64,000 nucleotides of DNA, taken from positions 8,680,818 to 8,744,817 of the forward strand of contig CM039134.1 in NCBI GenBank assembly GCA_022036555.1. Reading direction: 5' to 3'. The notes below the pieces were generated by a model. It worked only from the letters and a program-made list of their open reading frames with translations, was not told where the DNA came from and did no database searches. The DNA is from Microstegium vimineum (taxonomy: Eukaryota; Streptophyta; Magnoliopsida; Poales; Poaceae). Position 1 is the stretch's first letter. The number at the start of each line of letters is the position of its first letter. Below are positions 11,794 through 21,416 of the stretch, one piece after another. Made by a program: the position numbers and the translations under genes.

Positions 11794-12195
11794 ATGAGCG
11801 CCGCGAGGTGCCTCAAGCTCGCGCTGCTGCTATCGCTCATCGCGCTAGCGCTGAGGGCGACCTCGCTCCTCCTCGGCGGCGGCGGCGGCGGCGGCCACGG
11901 TGGGCCGCCGGTGGCAACGGCGTCGTCGTCTCGCCACTCCTGGGCAGCCAGCTGGCGCGGGAGGAGCAGCAGAGCCACCGCTGCCGCGACCGTCGTCTCG
12001 GTCGAGCCGCTCCCGCTGCGCGGCCGGCCGTATCCGTATCGCCGCGCGAGGCCCCGGCGGAGCGCCGCCGCCGACCTCACCGCCGCCTCCGATGGCACGA
12101 GGCGGCTCCGTCAGGTCGCCGCCGCCGGCGACTGGTTCGCGGACGACAAGCGGCTCGCGCCCACGGGGTCCAACCCGCTGCACAACCTGCGATGA
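11794..12195 (+). CDS. CLE (CLAVATA3/ESR-related) peptide hormone precursor
   Basis: Single-exon 133-residue secreted precursor. N-terminal signal peptide MSAARCLKLALLLSLIALAL (residues 1 to about 25), then a variable, Gly/Ala/Arg-rich middle, then a C-terminal CLE motif at residues 120-131, RLAPTGSNPLHN, followed by Leu-Arg and the stop. This is the standard CLE layout: the 12-13-residue peptide is cut out and signals through LRR receptor kinases in meristem, vascular or root control. Two motif positions are uncommon: Ala at position 3 (usually Val or Ser) and Ser at position 7 (usually the hydroxyproline that is arabinosylated; CLE40 and CLE45 of Arabidopsis also have Ser there). An in-frame upstream ATG at 11680 would bury the signal peptide, so 11794 was chosen. 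Confidence 0.88.
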   Translation: MSAARCLKLALLLSLIALALRATSLLLGGGGGGGHGGPPVATASSSRHSWAASWRGRSSRATAAATVVSVEPLPLRGRPYPYRRARPRRSAAADLTAASDGTRRLRQVAAAGDWFADDKRLAPTGSNPLHNLR

Positions 12196-13758
12196 CGGCC
12201 GCCGCCGTCGCTTCGTTTTCGGCTCGTGATCGGATCTTTCAGGTCGGCACGCAAAATGGCGACGAGAATTTGGTCCCGGTCCGGGAATCTCAGTGTTCGT
12301 GATTTCTTGACACCATCAGCTACCGTGGTGGTACTACTGGGTACACGTACGTACGTACGTGCTACTACATACTTCGTCCTTCGAGTTTGTCAATGTACAT
12401 ACGATTTGAATACTTGAATTGAACTGGTGTGACTTGTGAAACAAATACTACTTGCGATTGAGCGGTTCTGGCATGACATGTTCGTTCGTCGTCTGTACTT
12501 TCCCCCCTAGCTTCAAATACATATTATAACCCGTATTATGCTTCAACAACCGTTGCATCTATATATATGACTCTCTATCCTCTATTCTATATTCTAATTT
12601 AGATAATTTAGTGTAAAATTGACCTCCAACAAACTCTCCATCTCATTATCCAAAAATAGCAACTAGCTATTCCTGTTTTTTCGCTCGGCATAGAAAGCGA
12701 GCCGGGCTCGCTCGCCAAGTATGCGCGAATCGCGGCAGCGGCCTCTCCCGCGCGCTTTCAGCCACTCCCGCGGCACAGTCTTTTTTCCCGCGCTGCACTT
12801 CCGCTCCGTCTCCGGCCATCTCCCCGCCCCCATACGCTCGAACACAGCTGTCTGCACCTGCTCTGACCTACACCCAAACATGATGCTGTACGAGCAGGCA
12901 GCCGACGACGTTGGTCGCGGCGGAGCAGGTGTTGTACAGTCACACACGCGTTGTCGCACATCACGGGATTGCTCGTCGAAGAAGATGACAACCGGTAGCT
13001 GGCCTCTGCGTGCAGCTTTCACGTCAAGATTTTTTTAGCACCATGAGCTGTCGCTCAAGTCCTTGACTCCTTGAGTAAGCGCAAGGCATCTAAACCGGAA
13101 TTGGAAGCCGCTGCCCTGCCAACACGGCGGCCGGCTGATGCTGCATGCTGTCTCCCCTGCTTGAATCAACATCTGGACAGATGCTCGTCGATGATGACCA
13201 GGTGCTCGTCGAGCCGAGCTGACTTTCTGGCTCATTAAGATAACGAGCCGAGCCGGACACGAACGAGTGGGCCAAACGGTTCAGATTGAAGGGAAAAAAT
13301 GAAGGGGTGATTTTTGCTCTTTATTATTGGGTATATATTTACAAAATTTAATGATTCTAAGTATATTTTTATAATTTTCAATTATACGTTTTGTAATGAT
13401 ATATTTTTGTAATTTCCGTGCTTGAGTTTGGGATTATTGGTGACTCACACGTGATGAGTAATTCTCCTTCTAGAAAAATAGCGTCAAAACTCTTCTCTTC
13501 TCACTGCTCTATCCCTTCAAAAAGACAGCTCGGTAGCACATGGGGGAGAAAAAAAATAAGAGAGACAAAGGATATGATCCTAGCCATTGCTAGTTCCTTG
13601 GATGGTTGAGATGTTGCTACTGCTTATCTTACAGTAGTAACTACTACTGCACCGGATCCTGGTCCCCTGTATGCATTCCACAGTTTTTTTTGTCCCACAC
13701 GAAAAGAAAAGAATAAGAACATAGGAAACCTTTAGTGTAGTCTGTAGTAGTTATAGTA
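12196..13758. other. CLE 3' flank and spacer
   Basis: 3' UTR and downstream DNA, with a CGTACGTACGTACGT-type run near 12347-12360. A moderately GC-rich block at 12680-13270 has short ORFs on both strands, none recognised. 13280-13758 is AT-rich. Confidence 0.35.
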
Positions 13759-14016
13759 CTCCCTCCGTATCGGAAATAGAAGACGTTTTAGACAAGGTTT
13801 GAGTCAAACATTAGGAATATAAATCATCTATAACTTTTAAATTGTTGAGTTTGCAAATGTAAAAATTATATGAATAGATTTGTCTTGAAAAATATTTTCA
13901 TAAAAGTATACATATATCACTTTTCCATAAATATTTTTATAAAACAAAGGGTCAAAGTTGTGTTTTGGAGACCGTATCGCTGTCATAAACATCTTCTATT
14001 TCCGATAGAGAGGGAG
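13759..14016. mobile_element. Stowaway-type MITE
   Basis: 258 bp. Starts CTCCCTCCGTATCGGAAATA and ends with the inverted TATTTCCGATAGAGAGGGAG, a long terminal inverted repeat. Flanked by TA on both sides (13757-13758, 14017-14018), as expected of Tc1/Mariner-derived Stowaway elements. Non-coding. Confidence 0.9.
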
Positions 14017-14707
14017 TACAAGTTTAGTTACGAGTGAAGAAATTAGATAAGGATCTTTCCAAAAAAAATTGATATTTCAAAAAGAGATTAGCAGACAAGG
14101 GAGAGAGTGCAGGCATATCCCTGGAGACTGGATCGGAGTACAGGCACACGAGCCAAGATTCTGCAAAATTTAGCAGCCTCTCCTGTAATGATGGTGTCGC
14201 CGAATCATCCCAGCACGGCACGCCGCCGAGAACGAACTGATGTGAAGGCAGGGACGGAACCTAATCGCTGCAGCTAGAGACAAGCGCCGCGGCAACACTG
14301 ACCACAGATCTAATAATCGAATAATAAGAATCCAACCTGTAATTAGGGAAGCAATTCTTTTTTTAATTAATAATCTCCCTCAAGATCGAGCAAGAGTACG
14401 TGCAAGAGACGACAGATCATAAAAACTAACCGTCGTGTCGTCGTTATTATCTGATTGTGCATTACAGGTTAATGCTACTGACACAAAAGGTAGCAGTAAA
14501 AGTATCGGAACACAATTAAGACACTGTCAACCGTTGACATGATGACCAATATATGTCCTGACCAGAACACACTGATACTGAACTAAAGCGCGCGACAGAT
14601 ATGATGCGAGACAGCTAGCACAAACACAACAGGGCTGAGTACGTGATCATGCAGCCGCGAGGTTACCACGCACGCAGCAGCAGCAGAAATGGAGCCGTGT
14701 ACCGTCG
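14017..14707. other. Spacer, nothing recognised
   Basis: Mixed-composition DNA with short ORFs only. It may include the 3' part of the transcript once made from the COX5C copy downstream on the minus strand. Confidence 0.3.
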
Positions 14708-14919
14708 TCAGTCTCGGTGGTCAGCTCCGGGCGGGGGCTCGTCGCCGGCGACAACGGTGATCTTGCCCTGGTCGAGCTCGAGCAGGCTGTAGAACTCGCG
14801 GGTGCGGCGCTGGTTGTTCCAGTGGTGGCCGCGAAGAGGCCCAGGCTCATGCCGTACACGATCTCCCTCAGCACGCTCGGTGGCCGCCGCCGCCGCCACC
14901 TTGTGCGCGTCGTCGACAT
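14708..14919 (-). pseudogene. Cytochrome c oxidase subunit 5C, frameshifted copy
   Basis: COX5C is a small inner-mitochondrial-membrane subunit of complex IV of about 63 residues. Here its signature is spread over two frames. One frame gives AHKVAAAA at the start and, after the membrane segment, GHHWNNQRRTREFYSLLE and GKITVVAGDE. The other frame gives PPSVLREIVYGMSLGLFA, the match to the conserved GPSVVKEI and membrane part. At least two indels are needed, and the GGLWKM stretch expected between LFA and HHWN is missing. The reading extends past the usual C-terminus. No single frame gives the protein, so I call it a decayed duplicate or retrocopy; sequencing error is less likely given two separate defects. 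Confidence 0.75.
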
Positions 14920-16109
14920 GGCTGCTAGCTGGTTGCTATGCTATGCTAGCCTTTGTGGGCTGCGTCGTTCGTGCCTACAGACTGTTGAAATATCTGAATA
15001 GATTGCTTCTCAAGTAATATAGGCAGTTAGTTGCGGCTCCTTGTATGCAGGTTGTTACTAACGTATGATAGAGGTAGATTAGATGAGATGTAATTATCTG
15101 TTAATGAGTTTCTTGTTGTACAAGCATGTAAACCACGCTAGGGGTTATTATTAACACGGAGCCGCACGACGCCAAGGGCAAGTGCGTTAAGCCATTTCAC
15201 ACAGACGGTGAGAAATGACACGAGCTGAGCTGACGCGATCGAGGGGAATATGCAGCTGCAAAGTGGCGAGAAGCTTACTAGCATGCAGCGGCGCGCCGTG
15301 TCAAGCACGTGTGGCACCAGCTGCGCCACGCGGCATGCACGACGACGACGCTGACCAGTGACCACGCACGTGAACACGTGACAAACGGTTTGCATGCGTC
15401 TTGGGTCTATTGGCTTGCCTGCCTTCGGTGTAGACTGTAAACGGATCATGGGCCATTGGACCAACCTAGCTAACACGACGGGCCTATTTCGCCTGTCTTT
15501 GAACTACTCTCTCTGTCCGAGACCGAGAAGGAGTACGTACATCTCCCTTTTATTTAAAAAAAAACAACTAAATTTATAAAAATAGTATCAACATTTATAT
15601 CTTTAGATATATGAGTGTTTTTACTATTTAATCATACTTATCACACTGATAACTTTTTGACTCAGTGCAATGAAGCTATATATATAGGTGAAGAGTGTGA
15701 GTACACGATTTTCGGGGGACAAAGAAAGAAGGTGAAGAGTAGCTGCAGATCTTTCTACCTTGAACTGTCCAACTCCAACGTGCGCTGGGCTCGCCGACCA
15801 GCTGAAATCGAGATGTCACCATCTTGTTCTCGTCAGTCATCTTGCACTGTTGACGTTTCAACACAATCTGGAGAGAGGGGCCTATCACCCGGTGCCAGAG
15901 ATTTTGGTTTTGACAACAAGCTAGGACTAGCGAGCACGCAGTTGCATGATTGCGTCCGGTCCGCGGGCCTCTGAACTGACGCTGCAGTGAGCACGGCCAA
16001 ACCTGAACAGTCACCAATCACCACCATAGTATACACGGCTAAATCGCAGCTGGACAGGCAACACCGTCGGTGCCTCCGGTAGTGTCCCGTCTCCAGTTTG
16101 CTTATAGCC
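14920..16109. other. Spacer, no gene seen
   Basis: Short ORFs on both strands without recognisable products. CTCTCTCTGTCC near 15508 followed by GGAGTA may be remains of a Stowaway end. Confidence 0.3.
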
Positions 16110-16439
16110 TCAAGTGTCATGTAGACTGTCTAGTTTTTGGCTGAGGCGACGATTTCTACAGTTGCTTCGAGTGCTGTTTGGAATGAGTTGGAGGCTTTCT
16201 TACTTGAAAACTTTTTCCATCCCCATTTGCTTTGCTTGGAAATTTTTACAGAACTATGGTGTTTCTTCATGCGTTTTGCTGAAACTAAGACTTCAATTAA
16301 TTTAGTTAATCATCAAGTCTTCCTTCTATTAAAGACTGTTGCATCACCAGATGATGTCCTTGCGCCTCTGAGTGCTTTGCGGAAAGTTGCACGTTCAGTG
16401 TGCATCATCTTGAGCTATGCATCTTCTGCAACTGTTGAT

Positions 16440-16505
<66 letters not shown>

Positions 16506-17465
16506 GTGATGAATGGTGAAAACTCTTCAAGTCTTCAATCTTACACTTAGCATTGCTGATGCAAGGAAGTCCTTTGGATTCATTGTCTGATGGTACAAAG
16601 GAACTGGCTCTGAAGAAAATGTTTACCTCTTTTGTTGGCTATCTGGAGAGCTACTCCAAGAATCATCGAGTACTCAATGTGCCAACTTCTAGCTTGGGTG
16701 TGATAGGACTTCTTGTACATGCTGTAGCCTCTGCATTGCAGCACTGGTAAGTCTGTTCTCTAAGTAACAGTATTATTCACTTTGATGATGATGATCTTAT
16801 ACACTCAATTCTTTTTTTTTTTGGCAGTGTAACAAAAGGATAATAGTATGGTAAATGAGAAGAGTATCACTGCTATTGTTTAAGTTCACCATCTCTCTCA
16901 TAAAGATGTATAGAACTGCACCAGATTGCAGTAAGGATAAACTTGCCAAGCGCATTAGTTCCATGTTGGTTATTTATCTCGAACCTGAGGCATCTTTGCG
17001 CATCGAGTGAGATGGAGCAGTTGACTCTGCAGTTGCGCACTCTGTTCTACCATCTCCTGCTGAAGAAACGGCACTGGGCACTCATTCACCTCGCAATGGA
17101 TTCCTTTGGGTATGTACTTCGCCGCCCGCACAGGCACAGCGCACATTTTTTACACACAGCTCTGGAGATGCCGCCCTTCGTACAATGTAAGCACAGTGAC
17201 GTGCATAGACGAAAACGGATTCACGCTGGAGTTTGGAGCTTATCTTCAGAAAGAGGTTTGCCTCCCTTGCACACACTGATAAATGGTCTGAATAGCAAAT
17301 CGGGCTCCTGGTTTCAGAATTCAGAGGGGAGAGCGTGAAGAAGCTGGTTGAAGCTTATTGTGAAATTCCAGTTTGTTTCTGAGCCTGAGAAGAAGCTAGG
17401 TGCCGGTCGCAAAGGACGAAGAAGAGGAAGATGCCAGATGGGATCTGTGAACCATTGGCAAGTCT
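16110..17465 (+). pseudogene. Decayed 3' part of a HEAT-type gene resembling FLIP/FIRRM (C1orf112 family)
   Basis: Several coding-like blocks on the plus strand with shifting frames. 16137-16440 reads WNELEAFLLENFFHPHLL...ELWCFFMRFAET...LSALRKVARSVCIILSY. 16560-16748 reads SPLDSLSDGTKELALKKM...LGVIGLLVHAVASALQHW, followed by a good donor GTAAGT. 17020-17110 reads KKRHWALIHLAMDSFG, continuing in another frame as YFAART, QLWR and DENGFTLEFGAYLQKEV. 17325-17345 reads SVKKLVEAYCEIP and then stops. This order and wording remind me of the plant FIDGETIN-LIKE-1 INTERACTING PROTEIN, a meiotic recombination regulator, but that match is from memory. A dinucleotide AT expansion and at least three frame breaks interrupt it. 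The 5' half is absent. Confidence 0.5.
16443..16502. repeat. (AT)n microsatellite
   Basis: About 30 uninterrupted AT units, lying inside the pseudogene block and breaking its reading frame. Likely length-polymorphic. Confidence 0.95.
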
Positions 17466-17660
17466 GTTCTCTAACTACCAGTATTATTCACTCTGATGAT
17501 GATGTCTGTCTTATACACTCGGTATTTTTTTTGGCAGCGTAACAAAGGATGATAGTACTGTAGATAAGAAGAACATCACTGCTATTGTTTAAGTTCATCA
17601 TCTCTCTCATTAAGATGTATAGAACTGCACCAGATTGCAGTAGGGGTAACCTTGCCAAGC
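16743..17660 (+). repeat. Direct duplication of about 209 bp, copies 16743-16951 and 17453-17660
   Basis: Both copies begin around the end of a coding block (ACTGGTAAGTCTGTTCTC and ATTGGCAAGTCTGTTCTC). They run through the same intron-like sequence, the TTTTTTTTGGCAG acceptor-like tract and GATGTATAGAACTGCACC, and end at CTTGCCAAGC. The starts are about 710 bp apart. The first copy has a GT donor, the second GC. The copies differ by scattered substitutions and small indels, so the duplication is not recent. Confidence 0.85.
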
Positions 17661-18849
17661 ACGCGAAGTGGGCCTAGTTTGTTACAGCCTTCGGAATTCC
17701 GTGTACTACATCGTGTAGTGGGCTTAGTTTTTTAGAGCCGTGCGAGATTGTAGGCCCAAAGTGGGCCTTAACTACTAGGAACAGAGTTCTAGGCCAGACA
17801 AAAACCAAATCAGATTTGGGCTCATTTCTGTTTTCTGGATATCATAAAGAACATTCCCGAGATTGGTCGTTGTGTCCAAATCCGAAAAATATTAGAGGAA
17901 ACCGTAAACATGTGAAGATTATAATTCATACAGATGATCCCTATATTAACTAGTAGTATGAATTATAGTTAAATTAAGGAGTAAAATGCATCACGGGCTC
18001 TTAAAACTTTCATGGATTCCCACTTGAATCTTCAAATAAAAAAAAAGTGATCATCTGACTTCTCAATCTACTGGATACTATCATCTGAGTCCACAAAGTA
18101 AATATATGAAGCCTCAACGTTTGTTTCCCAGGTGCTAAAGTTTAGTCCTATCACATCAGATATTTGATACTAATTTGATGTATTAAATATAAATTAATTA
18201 AAAACTAATTACACAGATTGAGGCTAATTTGTGAAGCAAATCTATTAAGTTTAATTAATCCATAATTTGATAATGTGGTGCTATTAGGCGGCAATAGTTA
18301 TGGCATCCATCCATGCTATATTTTCTTTAGTCCATGGTTTCTTTAGTTATAGCCTCTAGCTATAAAAGCATATACTCTTATAAAAACAACAATAACAAAC
18401 GAGACATAGTCGTGACAACAAATTTATTAGGCGGCAACCATCTATGCTTGATGAAGATATCAAACCCGTCGTCTCTAACATTCGGCATTTTTTTTAGATA
18501 AAGCTCTAACATTCGGCATACCCACTTCACCTTTATGCCGCTTTTCTTTTTAAAGTATTGTCCAAAAGCACGTACTTCCTTTGTAAAAATAAGAACTACT
18601 CCTAGTCCTAAAAATAACCTAAAATATAATAAAAACTACCTGATTACTGCTCAACCAAATAGACCAAACAATTGCAATTACTTCTACATAAATTTGAGTT
18701 ATTGGCAACCCAGGGGTCAGGGCACGCTTTGAGTCCCTTGATGTAGGGTGTCACTCATAGAATTCGGCCCTAAGTGGTTGAGGTTGTGGTACCATCTCGT
18801 GTTTATCGCATATCTACCCGGATAAGATTGGCGAGTGGAAGTTCACTAA
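17661..18849. other. AT-rich spacer with MITE fragments
   Basis: About 18130-18310 resembles, in reverse, the interior of the 8532/9638 MITE family (AATTAAAAACTAATTACACAG, TTAATTAATCCATAATTTG). No complete termini and no gene. Confidence 0.4.
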
Positions 18850-19040
18850 GACCATCCTCAATGGGAGTTTCATTATACAGTTTCCAACACATCCATATTT
18901 TGGAAATAGTACAGAGGAGTTTCATCTCAAACTCTCTCTACTTCCATAAAACTCTTATCATCTCTATCTTCATTAATACAATGTCATATCAGCATATTTA
19001 ATGTTCACGAAACTTTGATAAAACTCCATTGAGACTGACC
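18850..19040. mobile_element. Tourist-like MITE with TAA target duplication
   Basis: 191 bp. Starts GACCATCCTCAATGGGAGTTT and ends AAACTCCATTGAGACTGACC, imperfect inverted repeats of about 20 bp. TAA on both sides (18847-18849, 19041-19043) fits PIF/Harbinger-derived Tourist elements. Non-coding. Confidence 0.8.
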
Positions 19041-19740
19041 TAAAAAACTCCATTGAGGCATGAAAAGAAAAACATGATTAAAAAGCATGGCACATATAAT
19101 AATGATATTTTCAGGTGTATTTCACTTAAAATAAATCTTTTTGCCATTTTCCTATAGTTTAGGTACCTGAAATTTAAGATGATTTCAGACAACACTAATA
19201 TACCACCAACTAGTATAAGTTAGTTCTTAATTTTGTATTTTGTTATTTGTCTTTGTGTTATAACATATTAAAATTTTGTCCTTGTCCTCATATAGAAATA
19301 ATTGTAATTGTTAAATTGTCTTTGTGCCAACATATATAAGATTTTGTCAGGTTTGTAGTTTTGTTATAAGTTTTTTATTTCTCAAATAAAAAATTGTAGA
19401 CTGTGTCTACATAAATTACAACGAACTAAAACTACAATTTTAGTATAAAATATATACAATAACGGCTGCCTAAAAAAAACTAAAATCCAGACATCTAAAA
19501 TTTAGTAAATCCCATCTTTTTGACATGAGTATATATGTCTCGTCATAGTATGCACATGTACCTGAGTTTTGTTGTTTTCGGTGAAACATATACAGATCAA
19601 TTTTCTATATTATTAACTTTATGAAAAATTACATCTATAAATATATAACACTATGTCTGTGCCAAATTTTGTCTCTTCTTTTGCTTGCGGAAATCGAAGT
19701 GCACATCTTTTAGGCCCTGTTTAGATACACATGTATCTGT
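19041..19740. other. AT-rich spacer
   Basis: Low-complexity AT-rich DNA with TTTTGTTAT and TTGTCTTTGTG words repeated loosely at 19200-19380. No gene seen. Confidence 0.35.
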
Positions 19741-19812
19741 CTCAAACCACATGTATTGAAGTGTATTTAAACTAATATCCATTCCAATCTACTTCAATTC
19801 ATGTGGTTTGAG
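19741..19812. repeat. Hairpin with 22-bp arms (MITE remnant)
   Basis: Arms 19741-19762 and 19791-19812 are reverse complements with one mismatch (core CTCAAACCACATG / CATGTGGTTTGAG). GGCCCTGTTTAGATACA just upstream at 19711 is a typical grass MITE end. 53085-53205 looks related (CACATGTGGATTGAG). Confidence 0.7.
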
Positions 19813-20990
19813 ATGACATCGATGACCATAGATGGATTTCCACTGTATAGTTTCCCGTGGTCCACTTTCCTACCGTTAACAGAACAACAGTAGCATAGAA
19901 GCGGCGGGCTGGCCGATGGGCCACATTGCGTGCCCACGGCCCGCCTGGCCCGTTGTCGTGGAGTCACTGGCCTGCAGCCAATTGATGCGTGTGACAGGCT
20001 GACAGCCCGCAGTGACGCGCGCCGGTCCATCCCAGCCGGTGGGGGCAGCGTGCACTGCAGGCAGCAGGCTGCAGCAGTCGCCGCCGCATGCATGGTGGTG
20101 GCCCACTGGCCCTATCTACGCTTCGCAAAAGGACCCGTACCTGCGAGCGGATTCAAGCCCGCTCCGGGCCCGGGCCACCATGATTTGTCGCTCGACGGCC
20201 GCCCGCATGCACGGTCAGGGCATTCAACACGGTCCCCACGGGCCACGGGTGCCGCCGGATGCCGGTTCTGTACGTGCAATGTGGCCCCACTGCACCAGCG
20301 GATTACTGCTATAATATAATAATGACGTGTAATAGTGTTATTTTCAGTGCTGTAGCTAACGTCCCGTTTGGTAAAATTTCTATTGGTTTGTAGTTTTTCT
20401 CTCACAGGAGCCGTGAGAGCAGAAGTTAAAAAAATATTATCTATGTCCACGTGGTCTATAAAAAAAGAGAGAAGAGAGAGAAAAAAAAACTTGTAAAATA
20501 GTGAATACAGTACGTCTAAAGCCGATAGGACCTCTAACAAATGGGCCCTAAGTTTTGTACTCTCTCCATCCCTAAATAAATGTCATTCTCATTTTCTGCG
20601 AAGTCAATATTTTCAAAATACTGGTAATTATGTATTAAAATATATAAATAATTATACTAAGTAATTAATAGGCAAAAACTATACGTTGCCTGTGTGATTC
20701 TGTGGTTTCTGTCACTTGAATTTTTTGACCGTGGGATCTTTGGATGGTTTTGATCTTTGCCCTTGAGCCCCATCGCCTCCTTGTCTTCTGACCCCTCTCT
20801 TCTGGGCCCCACTTGTACTGTGTTTTAATTTACACTTGTACTGTGTTTCGTCTTGTTAGTGTGAGTGAATTTGATTTATGAGTTTATATCACCTTTTCTA
20901 GAATTCAGTACAAATACCTTCAACATGGTTGATGAAAGACTTTATTTTCTTAGTTTTTAGGTTTCTTAATAATTACTTTGTTATGCTTAC
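19813..20990. other. Spacer with GC-rich block and a possible MITE
   Basis: 19880-20310 is GC-rich with overlapping open frames on both strands and no recognisable product. About 20362-20550 begins GTCCCGTTTGGTAA and ends ACAAATGGGCCC, loosely inverted, and may be a hAT-type MITE. TACTCTCTCCATCCCTAAATA at 20559 looks like one Stowaway end without a partner. Confidence 0.35.
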
Positions 20991-21416
20991 TGTATACATC
21001 AATGTCACTTATAGTTGTTCATTTGGTGTAATTTCTATAGATTTTGTATGTAACTAGTTCTTTGTGTTTTAGGATTCTCAATATCTTGGTATGTTTGCAT
21101 TGTGAATTAGTCTCAGATATTGTATGCTTCAATGTCACATATAGTTGTTCATTAGGTGTAATTTCTATAGATTTTGTATGTAACTAGTTCTATGTGTTAA
21201 GTTTTTTTTGAAATTTTTGGTATGTTTGCCTTGTGAATCAGTTTCAGGTTCTTTTTGTTATTTGTAATTCATAAAATTTTTGAGTATTTGTATTTTTGCT
21301 AAATTTATGAAATTTTTTTCAAAACTTTTGGTATATTTGGCTTGTGAATCAGTCTCAGGTTTGTTTTGTTATTTGCATTTCATAGAAATATTTGAGTATT
21401 TGTATTTTTGCTGAAA
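20991..21416 (+). repeat. Degenerate tandem repeats, 130-bp and about 105-bp units
   Basis: Units 20991-21120 and 21121-21250 share CAATGTCAC.TATAGTTGTTCATT and GGTGTAATTTCTATAGATTT. A second overlapping pair, about 21207-21306 and 21309-21416, shares TTGGTAT.TTTG.CTTGTGAATCAGT and TTGAGTATTTGTATTTTTGCT. AT-rich and non-coding. Confidence 0.85.
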
